DNA of 6,377 nucleotides from Planctomycetota bacterium (GTDB lineage: Bacteria; Planctomycetota; UBA8742; SKZP01). The stretch is taken from assembly GCA_007127275.1 (NCBI GenBank), contig SKZP01000012.1, positions 1-6,377 of the forward strand. The letters are read 5' to 3'. The notes beneath the pieces are model-generated. The model did not search any database. It saw only the letters and a list, made by a program, of their open reading frames with translations, and was not told the DNA's origin. Positions 1 to 5,576 of this stretch are shown one piece after another (within the stretch, counting starts at the first letter, position 1; each line of letters starts with the position of its first letter). The translations under genes and the position numbers were made by a program.

Positions 1-834
1 CGCGGCGATGGCGGGGCCGGTACGGTGCAGCCGGCGACACTTGAGCAGGTGCGGGCGGCGGCGCAGCAAGCGGAGAGTGGGCTCGACGACAGCGCCCGGG
101 AATTGCTCGCGCAAATGGAGCACTACGGGACTAGCGGCGAGGCGGAGGCGCTCAAGGAGTCGCACCGCTCGCTATCGCGAAAGCTCGGCAAGGCGCATCC
201 GCGCGTGAAAGAGTGGAAGCCGCTGCTCGAGCCGGCAGGGGCGCCCGCGCAAGAGAAGCCTCGACGGCGGCGTCGTGCCGGCACAGTCATTGGCGCAGGC
301 ATTGCAACGGTGCTGGGCGCGGTGATCGTGACCGTGATCGGCGTAGTTATCGTTATTGCGCTCGACGAACGGGGCCAGAGCGGGTCGAATGCCGAGCGCG
401 GAGCGAGTCATGATGCGGCCGCGGAGAACGCCGACTACGAAGGCAATGATGCGTCCGCCGAGCCGCCGCTGACGCGTTTCACGAGTACGCTGCAAGAGGC
501 CGCCGGGCAACATGCGGGTGCGGCAACGTGGCGCGAGATCCTCGCACGCTTGCAGCAACTGCCGTCGCGCTCGCCGCAGGAGCGGGCCACGGAGCACATG
601 CTGCAGGCCGCCGAGCAGGCGCTCGAGGACGACGCGACCATCCGCTTGCATCCCCAAGCACAGCCGCTCGAGGAGGCGACGCTCAACCGCTTCTTCGCCG
701 ACGAGACCGCCATCCAAGGCGCATTGGCCCGCGGCCGCGAATCTCTCGTTGCGTCACAGGAGCAAGTGTCGCCGTTGCACGACGCCCTGCGCAAGGCCCT
801 CCCGCACTACAACGCCGCTCTTGACACCCGCTAG
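1..834 (+). CDS. Unrecognised single-pass membrane protein, 5' end probably outside the window
   Basis: I do not recognise this gene. The frame is open from base 1; a GTG at 25 could be a start (269 residues, numbering used here), but no convincing Shine-Dalgarno site precedes it, so the true start may lie upstream. Residues 1-80 are hydrophilic and charged, with no signal peptide. An Arg-rich patch (about 80-84) is followed by one long hydrophobic helix (about 86-113) of Gly, Val, Ile, Ala and Thr, then an acidic, Asn/Ser/Ala-rich linker (about 115-148) and a helical C-terminal region (about 150-269). The Arg patch predicts a cytoplasmic N-terminus and a periplasmic C-terminus. Within the helix TVIG/TVLG/TVIG recurs exactly every eight residues (87, 95, 103), placing Gly at 90, 98 and 106. 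It ends 25 bp from the end of the convergent gene at 860. Coding status is well supported by codon use and length; function is unknown. Confidence 0.72.
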   Translation, partial: RGDGGAGTVQPATLEQVRAAAQQAESGLDDSARELLAQMEHYGTSGEAEALKESHRSLSRKLGKAHPRVKEWKPLLEPAGAPAQEKPRRRRRAGTVIGAGIATVLGAVIVTVIGVVIVIALDERGQSGSNAERGASHDAAAENADYEGNDASAEPPLTRFTSTLQEAAGQHAGAATWREILARLQQLPSRSPQERATEHMLQAAEQALEDDATIRLHPQAQPLEEATLNRFFADETAIQGALARGRESLVASQEQVSPLHDALRKALPHYNAALDTR

Positions 835-837
835 TCT

Positions 838-857
838 GGGCCTCGCCGTTCAGGCTC
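838..857. terminator. Weak hairpin between convergent genes
   Basis: Bases 838-843 (GGGCCT) can pair with 852-857 (AGGCTC), including one G-U pair, around an eight-base loop. It lies in the 25-bp gap between two converging stop codons, where a bidirectional terminator would be expected. There is no T-tract on either side, so it may be chance in GC-rich DNA or act only as a transcript-end stabiliser. Confidence 0.25.
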
Positions 858-859
858 GG

Positions 860-2407
860 TCAATCCGCTTGTGGCTCCAGACGTTCGACGTACCATCGCT
901 CGTTCGTCTTCGTCAGGTGAAGCGTGACCTCGCTTGCCGCGGCGAGGGCGGCTAGCTGATCCGCGCGTGCTTCGCGAGCTTCGCGGGTCTCGGCGAGGCG
1001 CTCTTGGATTTGCTCGGCGGTGTAGCCTTTGCGGTGATAATGCGCAATCTGGGCATTGCGCGCCGCGCGCAGGTAGGCGTCCTCGTTGAAGGCGGCCTGC
1101 CAGCGAACGCGTAGCGTTGCAGTGGTGCCGTTTTCGTGCTGCTCCAGTTCACCGAGGACGTCGCTTGATTCGACGCTCAGCGAACGAATCCAGGCGAGGC
1201 CGTCGTGGCTCCTTTGCTCGGCACGCCGTTGCGGTTCAATGACGAACTGCGCGAGGTCGACGTCGTCGAATTCCAGTCCGTCCAGCAAGCGGTAGGCGGC
1301 ATCCAGCGGCTCATAAGTGCCGTCGGGCGTCGAGTCGACAATCAGTTGGTCGACGAACCAGTGGCCGTCCTCGGCGGAGTCTTCGCGTTCGAGGCGCATG
1401 GTGTGCTCGCGTCGCTGGAAGGCCGAGCGCACCCCTGCGACGTCGCGTTCGAGGTCCTCTCGAATGAGGCGCATCTCTTCGTCGAACTCGTCCCCGTCGA
1501 GCCCCTGCTGGGCAAGGTCGCGACGGATCTCGCCAAGCATCACGCGTAGATAACGGTCCTTGTCGAGCGTTGCCTCCCACGTAACGAAAATCTCCGCGAC
1601 GCGCTCATCCTCGTCGAGCGGCTGCACCGCCCCCAACTCGAACGACTCGACGCTCAAGGAGGCGAGCAACGGTTCACCGTCGGTGGCGAGAAACTGTTCG
1701 CGGGCAAGCTCGGTAAAGGCGGCGAGCAGGCGTTCGCGGTTGGCGCGCGGATCCCGCCACGCCTCGAGCATTTGCCGCGCCGCCGCCTCGGGACTCTCCG
1801 CGCCCCCGTCTTCCGACGGCGGCTCGGCAAAGGCGTCCACGTACCAGCGCCCGTCGCCCCCCTGCACCAGGTGCAGTTCGAGTTCTTCCCGACGAAAGCG
1901 GTCGCGCAACTCTCGCGCCTCGGCGAGCAAGTCCTCTTCCATTGTTTCGAGCACCTGCCGAATCTGTCCCTCGTCCATGCCCCGCTCTTCCAGCTCGAGC
2001 CGCAGTTGCGCTTGCACGCCGTCGCGGTAGACGTTTGTGTCGAAGCGGTGTTCCCAGGAAAAGAGTGCGACCGCCTGGCCGTTCTCTTGCGTGACGCGAC
2101 CCAACTCGTGGGACTCGAGACTCAATGCGGCGATCATTGCCTCAATACGCGAGCCCCACGTCAATTCGAGCTCGTTCGTCATCAGTGCAAGCGCCGCGTC
2201 GGGCTTCTCCGCAGTCAGTGCCGCGAGAAACCGCTCCGCAGCAAGCGTCGGCTGCGGCGCCCCCTGCGGCGGCTCGGCCGCACCCCGCGCCGGCAGCGCC
2301 ACCGCGGCCACCGCGACGAAAAGCAGCACGGCCACCGCGGTGCGGTCCGTATGCCGCGTTCGCGTTCCTCGCTTGCTTGTCGCGGACGGCGAAAGGTGTT
2401 GTGGCAT
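860..2407 (-). CDS. Secreted protein with three tandem NTF2-like (DUF4878-like) repeats
   Basis: Not recognised as a named gene. The chosen ATG (A at 2407) gives 515 residues and is preceded by GGAG at 2418-2421, ten bases away. The frame stays open to an ATG at 2581, but that extension is not protein-like and buries the signal peptide. Residues 1-22 are basic, about 23-38 form a hydrophobic core (AVAVLLFVAVAAVAL), and cleavage near ARGA-AE is likely, so the protein should be periplasmic or secreted. The mature chain has no cysteine and is rich in Glu, Asp and Arg. Three repeats follow, at about 56-194, 208-358 and 369-512. Each starts with an AA-x-x-(F/M/L)L helix, then a SLS(L/V)ES segment, a W(E/Q) strand followed by a Tyr, a charged helical insertion of 45-60 residues, and a final strand ending in (R/H)W(Y/F)V(D/E). 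That order resembles NTF2-like DUF4878-type domains, from pattern only. It is divergent from the gene at 2790 and convergent with the gene ending at 834. Confidence 0.82.
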   Translation of the reverse strand: MPQHLSPSATSKRGTRTRHTDRTAVAVLLFVAVAAVALPARGAAEPPQGAPQPTLAAERFLAALTAEKPDAALALMTNELELTWGSRIEAMIAALSLESHELGRVTQENGQAVALFSWEHRFDTNVYRDGVQAQLRLELEERGMDEGQIRQVLETMEEDLLAEARELRDRFRREELELHLVQGGDGRWYVDAFAEPPSEDGGAESPEAAARQMLEAWRDPRANRERLLAAFTELAREQFLATDGEPLLASLSVESFELGAVQPLDEDERVAEIFVTWEATLDKDRYLRVMLGEIRRDLAQQGLDGDEFDEEMRLIREDLERDVAGVRSAFQRREHTMRLEREDSAEDGHWFVDQLIVDSTPDGTYEPLDAAYRLLDGLEFDDVDLAQFVIEPQRRAEQRSHDGLAWIRSLSVESSDVLGELEQHENGTTATLRVRWQAAFNEDAYLRAARNAQIAHYHRKGYTAEQIQERLAETREAREARADQLAALAAASEVTLHLTKTNERWYVERLEPQAD

Positions 2408-2417
2408 GACCGTATGA

Positions 2418-2421
2418 CTCC
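2418..2421 (-). promoter_or_regulatory. Ribosome binding site for the triple-repeat secreted protein
   Basis: GGAG on the minus strand lies ten bases before the ATG at 2407. The spacing is slightly long. The alternative in-frame ATG at 2437 has a GGGAG directly abutting it, too close to work well, which supports 2407. Confidence 0.45.
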
Positions 2422-2623
2422 GTAGTTCGTGCGGCATCTCCCGGCGCGTGGCGAGCCGAATTCGCCTGGGTAGGTGGACGCTCGACCTGACGACTGAGGA
2501 AACCCGGCTGTTTGGATGTAGCGGCCGGATTCGGCGCCCGACCGCCTCCGGCAGCATACCAGCCGGCTGCGTCTCATGCACCCGCCGGTGGCGCTACCGC
2601 TCAAGAGCCCCGCGACGCAGTCC

Positions 2624-2637
2624 CCAAGCTAGCTTGG
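2624..2637. promoter_or_regulatory. 14-bp perfect palindrome, possible operator
   Basis: CCAAGCTAGCTTGG is self-complementary over all 14 bases. It lies in the divergent gap, about 66 bases upstream of the proposed -35 box. Its symmetry and AT-richer centre within GC-rich DNA suit a dimeric regulator binding site, but no regulator gene is in the window and no known operator is matched. It could be chance. Confidence 0.3.
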
Positions 2638-2703
2638 ATTTCCACGGTCGCGGGAGGCGCAGCCGGCGGCCGGCGGCACGGCCTGCGCCGGCGGCGCGAC
2701 GGA

Positions 2704-2732
2704 TTGGACGCAGGGGGCGGAAGTGATATGCT
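2704..2732 (+). promoter_or_regulatory. Predicted sigma70-type promoter with extended -10
   Basis: A -35-like TTGGAC (2704-2709) is followed after exactly 17 bases by a -10-like TATGCT (2727-2732). The -10 is preceded by TGA, giving an extended -10 (TGN before the hexamer). Transcription would start near 2739, leaving a leader of about 50 bases before the ATG at 2790. The -35 matches consensus at only the first three positions, so the extended -10 is the stronger evidence. Confidence 0.45.
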
Positions 2733-2778
2733 ACGCGTCCATCCAGATGCGCGAACCAAGCCTTTCTTTCTTTCCCGA

Positions 2779-2783
2779 CGGAG
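2779..2783 (+). promoter_or_regulatory. Ribosome binding site for the solute-binding protein
   Basis: CGGAG lies six bases before the ATG at 2790, which is good spacing and supports this start. A pyrimidine run with three tandem CTTT units (2761-2776) sits just upstream. Confidence 0.65.
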
Positions 2784-2789
2784 CCGACC

Positions 2790-4547
2790 ATGTCCGACGA
2801 GGCGCCCAAGCAATCCGCCAGCCCTTCCCCCTCGCGGGCCGACACCGTCGAGGAGATCCAGCAGGCGCAACGCAAGGACCTCCAGCGCGAGTCGGAGCGC
2901 ACCCGCTTCGGCCTCTGGCTCGGACTTCTCATCATTGTGGTCGGCGGCGCCTACCTGATCCTTGCGAATCCGACCGAGGAGCGCAACGAGTTGCGCGTGG
3001 CCATGCCCCGGGACCCACAGACGCTGGATCCGCACGCCGCTACCGACATCGACTCCGGCCGTATCAATCAACTGATTTATGAAGGGCTCGTCGACTACGT
3101 GCGCAGCGAGGACGCGCTCGCCGAGGACCCCATACCGGCGCTCGCCCGTGACTGGGAGGTCTCGCCCGACCAATTGACGTACACGTTCCACTTGCGCGAA
3201 GGGGTGCGCTTTCACGACGGCGCCGAGCTCGACGCCCGGGCGGTAAAGATGTCGCTGGACCGCGCCCGTGGCGTCGACGAGACCTACTTCGGAGAGGCAC
3301 TCGCCGAGCCGCCGTACCAGAATTTCTACCGCGACATTGAAGAGGTGGAAGTCGTCGACGACATGACGGTGAAGCTTCACGTCTCCGAACCCAACGTCGC
3401 CCTGTTGCGCAATCTCGCCATGACCACGGCGAGCATCATCAGCCCCGACAATCTGCGAGCTCTCGCCGAGGGAACGGATACCAAGGTCCATGCGGGCACG
3501 GGGCCGCTGCGCTTTCATTCCCAGCAACGAGGGCAGGTGACTACGCTCGCGCGCTTCGAGGACTACTGGGGCACCGAGGAGCACGGTGCGGTGGCGTTCG
3601 ACCGCGTGCTGTTTCGCGTCGTCGAGCATCCGGAGCAACGGTACAACGAACTGCTCACCGGGCGGGTCGACGTAGCTGTCGACATTCGCCCCGAGCACGA
3701 ACACCGACTCGAGGATCACCCGCAGCTTGTGAAGTCGGCCGTCGAGGTGCCCAATGTGTGCTACCTCGTGCTCAACCCCAACCCGGAGATTCCGAGGCTG
3801 CGTGGCGAGGAGCCCCGCGAGAATCCCATGGCGCCGCAGTGGGTGCGCGAAGCCATTACGCTTGCCATTGACAAGGACCGCGTGGTCGAACGAGTCTACC
3901 GCGACCAGGCCGTCCCGGCCCATTCGATGCTACCGCCGACCATTCTGGGCCATCCGCATCATTGGGAACGCGAGCCGCTCGAAGCACGCCGCGAACGGGT
4001 GCGCGAGTTGTTGGCCGAGCACGGATACGACACGGACAATCCCTTCGAAGTCACGCTCAACCACTTCACCGGGCCGCGGGCCTACATTCCCGACGCGACT
4101 CGCCTTGCCCGGGAGATACAGTCCCAACTCGAAGAGGTCGGCATCGACGTCACCTTGAGCCCGGAGCCGTGGGACCAATACAGCGACCGAAGCCAGCAGG
4201 GCGTCTATCCGTTCCTGATCATCGGCTGGCAAACGGTCAGCGGCGACCCCGACTACACCTTTAGCCCCCTGTTCGGCGTCGACGAGCAGGGCAATCCCGT
4301 GGGGCTGAACATGCCGAAATGGGTGGATGAGGAGTTTCTCGAGCTTGTCGGGCGGGCCCGCGCCGAGTTCGACCGTGACGAACGCGAACGGCTCTACCAC
4401 GAACTCGAAGCCAGGTTGCGCGACGCCTGGGTTACCGTGCCGCTTGCGCACTACACACCCATTTGGGGGCTGCGCAACCACGTCGAGAACTTCGGCGTCT
4501 CCCCCGTCGGCCGCTTGCTGATTGAGCGGATCCGCGTTCGGCGATGA
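2790..4547 (+). CDS. Membrane-anchored family 5 extracellular solute-binding protein (OppA/DppA-type)
   Basis: Probable substrate-capturing component of a peptide-type ABC transporter, 585 residues against roughly 500-550 for periplasmic OppA/DppA. Residues 66-105 carry the family opening (LRVAMPRDPQTLDPH, then INQLIYEGLVDY). The family signature region follows at about 117-158 (DWEVSPDQLTYTFHLREGVR, FHDG, then the AVKMSLDRA helix). GTGPLRF is at 236-242 and the hinge/second-lobe segment VREAITLAIDKDRVV at 352-366. GDPD at 485-488 matches the DppA region whose Asp binds the ligand amino group, so peptide or dipeptide ligands are plausible; other substrates occur in this family. Unusually, residues 1-39 are hydrophilic and a 19-residue hydrophobic helix (about 41-59) follows. 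There is no lipobox cysteine and no good AxA cleavage site, so it is probably an uncleaved anchor with the binding domain periplasmic. The only Cys is 324. No permease or ATPase gene is adjacent. It has its own promoter and a hairpin after the stop. Confidence 0.93.
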   Translation: MSDEAPKQSASPSPSRADTVEEIQQAQRKDLQRESERTRFGLWLGLLIIVVGGAYLILANPTEERNELRVAMPRDPQTLDPHAATDIDSGRINQLIYEGLVDYVRSEDALAEDPIPALARDWEVSPDQLTYTFHLREGVRFHDGAELDARAVKMSLDRARGVDETYFGEALAEPPYQNFYRDIEEVEVVDDMTVKLHVSEPNVALLRNLAMTTASIISPDNLRALAEGTDTKVHAGTGPLRFHSQQRGQVTTLARFEDYWGTEEHGAVAFDRVLFRVVEHPEQRYNELLTGRVDVAVDIRPEHEHRLEDHPQLVKSAVEVPNVCYLVLNPNPEIPRLRGEEPRENPMAPQWVREAITLAIDKDRVVERVYRDQAVPAHSMLPPTILGHPHHWEREPLEARRERVRELLAEHGYDTDNPFEVTLNHFTGPRAYIPDATRLAREIQSQLEEVGIDVTLSPEPWDQYSDRSQQGVYPFLIIGWQTVSGDPDYTFSPLFGVDEQGNPVGLNMPKWVDEEFLELVGRARAEFDRDERERLYHELEARLRDAWVTVPLAHYTPIWGLRNHVENFGVSPVGRLLIERIRVRR

Positions 4548-4573
4548 GCGGCGGTGATGGGTAGATTCCTTAC

Positions 4574-4595
4574 GCCCACCGACGCGCCGGTGGGT
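4574..4595 (+). terminator. Hairpin after the solute-binding protein gene
   Basis: CCCACCG (4575-4581) pairs perfectly with CGGTGGG (4588-4594) around a six-base loop, with a further G-T pair at 4574/4595. It begins 27 bases after the stop codon at 4547. There is no T-run, so it is at best a terminator without the classical tract or a transcript 3'-end stabiliser. Confidence 0.5.
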
Positions 4596-4629
4596 ACCGC
4601 TCGTCCGCCGTGGAGGCAACGAGTTCGAA

Positions 4630-4647
4630 GCCGAGTCGCCCCTCGGC
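4630..4647. repeat. Short inverted repeat
   Basis: GCCGAG (4630-4635) and CTCGGC (4642-4647) form a six-bp stem with a six-base loop. A smaller one, GCTGT/ACAGC at 4673-4677 and 4687-4691, follows. Both lie in the gap before the gene at 4826 and could be part of a structured leader; neither is strong evidence alone. Confidence 0.3.
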
Positions 4648-4707
4648 GTGCCAGTAGGCCGTCACGTTTGAGGCTGTCGGTTCGCAACAGCTGGGGGAAC
4701 GAGAAAC

Positions 4708-4796
4708 AAGAGCGACGAACCTCGAGTCCGTGGGGCGAATACGGAGGCCCGTCTACGGACTCGAGACTTTCGGGCGTGCGCGCTTCGCTCGCTCTT
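4708..4796 (+). ncRNA. Candidate structured RNA or 5' leader with nested stems
   Basis: An outer stem pairs 4708-4719 (AAGAGCGACGAA) with 4784-4796, twelve base pairs with one bulged C at 4788. Inside it an uninterrupted 11-bp stem pairs 4721-4731 (CTCGAGTCCGT) with 4755-4765 (ACGGACTCGAG), enclosing 23 bases. Two copies of TACGGA (4740-4745 and 4754-4759) could compete for the same TCCGT, so alternative folds are possible. The element ends about 30 bases before the ATG at 4826, so it would sit in that gene's leader if transcribed with it. It matches no riboswitch or small RNA I know. It could instead be a terminator for upstream transcription or a relic inverted repeat. Confidence 0.35.
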
Positions 4797-4814
4797 TGGC
4801 CGTTGTGACCGTGT

Positions 4815-4819
4815 GGGAG
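4815..4819 (+). promoter_or_regulatory. Ribosome binding site for the dehydrogenase-subunit-like gene
   Basis: GGGAG lies six bases before the ATG at 4826 and decides the start. The frame remains open upstream to a GTG at 4730, but that start would fall inside the inverted-repeat region and has no comparable site. Confidence 0.65.
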
Positions 4820-4825
4820 AATGAC

Positions 4826-5467
4826 ATGCCCGAGGGAAATGATCCGCGCCGCTACTACAACGCAAAGCCCTACAGCGAAGATCCGGCGTTGCACGTGCCC
4901 ACGGCGGTGCCGGGTGAGATTGCGCTGCCGCGGCTTGCGCCGGTGGATGCGCCGGCGCAGTCGCGCCCCGAGGACTGGCGAAGCAACGGTCGACCGCGGC
5001 TTCGCTTCTTCCGTCCGGTGGAGTTTTCCATTCTCGCGGCCCTCGCCGAGGCGCTGATTGCCCCGCCAGAGGGCCAGCAGCCAGCGCTGCGGCCGGAGGA
5101 GATTGCCTTGAACGTCGACCGCTACCTCGGCGCAAGCCGCTCGCCAATGCGCGTACAGATCCGCCTCGGGCTGCGCGTCTTGAATCTGCTGTCGCTGGCC
5201 AGCGGCAAACCGCCGTTCCGTTTCATGGGGGCCTCGGCCCGTCGCGCCTGGTGCCGCCGTTTCACGACCAACCGCGGCCTGCTTGTGCCGAAGGTCGCGA
5301 AGCTGAAGAGTCTCGTTTACCTCGGCTACTACACCGACCCGCGCAGCGACGAGCAAACCGGGTACGAAACGGTGCTAGAGCGCAACACGCCGCTGTTTCG
5401 CGAGACACGCCGCTACTACCACATCCACGTCTGGCAAGGCCCCGCGGCCGCGGCAAAGCAGGAGTGA
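4826..5467 (+). CDS. Gluconate 2-dehydrogenase subunit 3-like protein (putative GMC dehydrogenase small subunit), orphan
   Basis: 213 residues. The core at about 62-185 follows the layout of the small subunit accompanying GMC-type flavoprotein dehydrogenases: an opening helix (FRPVEFSILAALAEALIAPP, 62-81), an acidic segment leading to NVDRYL (96-101), a long helix (RLGLRVLNLLSL, 113-124), then FRFMGASARRAWCRRF (131-146) and a closing LKSLVYLGYYTDPRSDEQTGY (160-180). The closing segment resembles the family's usual LK-x-YY-x-DP...GY ending. In known enzymes this subunit helps export or stabilise the catalytic flavoprotein. Here there is no twin-arginine or Sec signal: the N-terminus (about 1-58) is hydrophilic, Pro-rich and Tyr-containing. 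No flavoprotein or cytochrome gene is next to it; the next gene is convergent and unrelated. Cys 143 is the only cysteine. Family assignment rests on pattern recognition and is moderate; the ORF itself is well supported by its ribosome site and codon use. Confidence 0.75.
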   Translation: MPEGNDPRRYYNAKPYSEDPALHVPTAVPGEIALPRLAPVDAPAQSRPEDWRSNGRPRLRFFRPVEFSILAALAEALIAPPEGQQPALRPEEIALNVDRYLGASRSPMRVQIRLGLRVLNLLSLASGKPPFRFMGASARRAWCRRFTTNRGLLVPKVAKLKSLVYLGYYTDPRSDEQTGYETVLERNTPLFRETRRYYHIHVWQGPAAAAKQE

Positions 5468-5469
5468 AC

Positions 5470-5511
5470 GTAGGAGCCAGCGCTCCGCGCCCTCCCCGCC
5501 CACGCCCCTAC
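5470..5511. repeat. REP-like GTAG-headed inverted pair
   Basis: GTAGGAGC (5470-5477) starts three bases after a stop codon and leads into a GGAGC-cagc-GCTCC hairpin (5473-5486). At the far end GCCCCTAC (5504-5511) reads GTAGGGGC on the other strand, a 7-of-8 match in inverted orientation. Proteobacterial REP elements commonly have a GTAG head followed by a short imperfect hairpin, and often occur as inverted pairs in gaps between convergent genes. Only one pair is visible, so the repeat nature cannot be confirmed from this window. Confidence 0.4.
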
Positions 5512-5529
5512 GGGCTTCGCCGGGGGGTG
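5501..5529. terminator. GC-rich hairpin between convergent genes
   Basis: CAC-G-CCCC (5501-5508) can pair with GGGG-G-GTG (5522-5529) with one G-G mismatch, enclosing a small GGC-ttc-GCC hairpin (5513-5521). A second small stem, CACAC/GTGTG at 5555-5559 and 5565-5569, lies nearer the end of the minus-strand gene. Neither has a T-run, but both lie where transcripts from the two sides meet. Confidence 0.35.
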
Positions 5530-5576
5530 AATCCATACGGCGCGCGCGGGGATCCACACGAAAGGTGTGAGAACCT

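Larger units (their letters stand above)
2408..2789. other. Divergent intergenic region of 382 bp
   Basis: This gap separates the starts of two divergent genes. It carries a probable promoter for the plus-strand gene (2704-2732), a 14-bp perfect palindrome (2624-2637), a 10-bp palindrome CAGCCGGCTG at 2560-2569, a GC-rich inverted repeat (2656-2662 with 2683-2689) and a pyrimidine tract (2761-2776). I found no convincing promoter for the minus-strand gene, although one must lie here or be non-canonical. The open frames that cross the gap show no family resemblance. Confidence 0.6.

Noticed and set aside
1772..2425. A 217-codon plus-strand frame opposite the triple-repeat secreted protein
   Set aside because: The minus-strand frame shows a signal peptide and internal repeats, which the plus-strand translation does not; it is a shadow of GC-rich codon use.
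2408..2581. Extending the secreted protein upstream to the ATG at 2581
   Set aside because: The extra 58 residues are Arg/His/Pro-rich without domain character and would place the signal peptide deep inside the chain. The ATG at 2407 gives a normal signal peptide and has a GGAG upstream.
2601..3923. A 440-codon open frame on the minus strand, antisense to the solute-binding protein
   Set aside because: It lies opposite a clearly conserved protein family gene and crosses that gene's promoter and ribosome site. Its translation shows no recognisable domain, and long antisense frames are common in GC-rich DNA.
4621..4650. A GTTCGA word resembling a tRNA T-loop
   Set aside because: The flanking bases do not form a T-arm, and no acceptor, D or anticodon arms can be placed around it.
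4451..5356. A 301-codon minus-strand frame spanning the gap and the dehydrogenase-subunit-like gene
   Set aside because: Its translation is Arg/His/Ala-rich with no domain, it covers strong inverted repeats, and the plus-strand gene has a good ribosome site and family resemblance.
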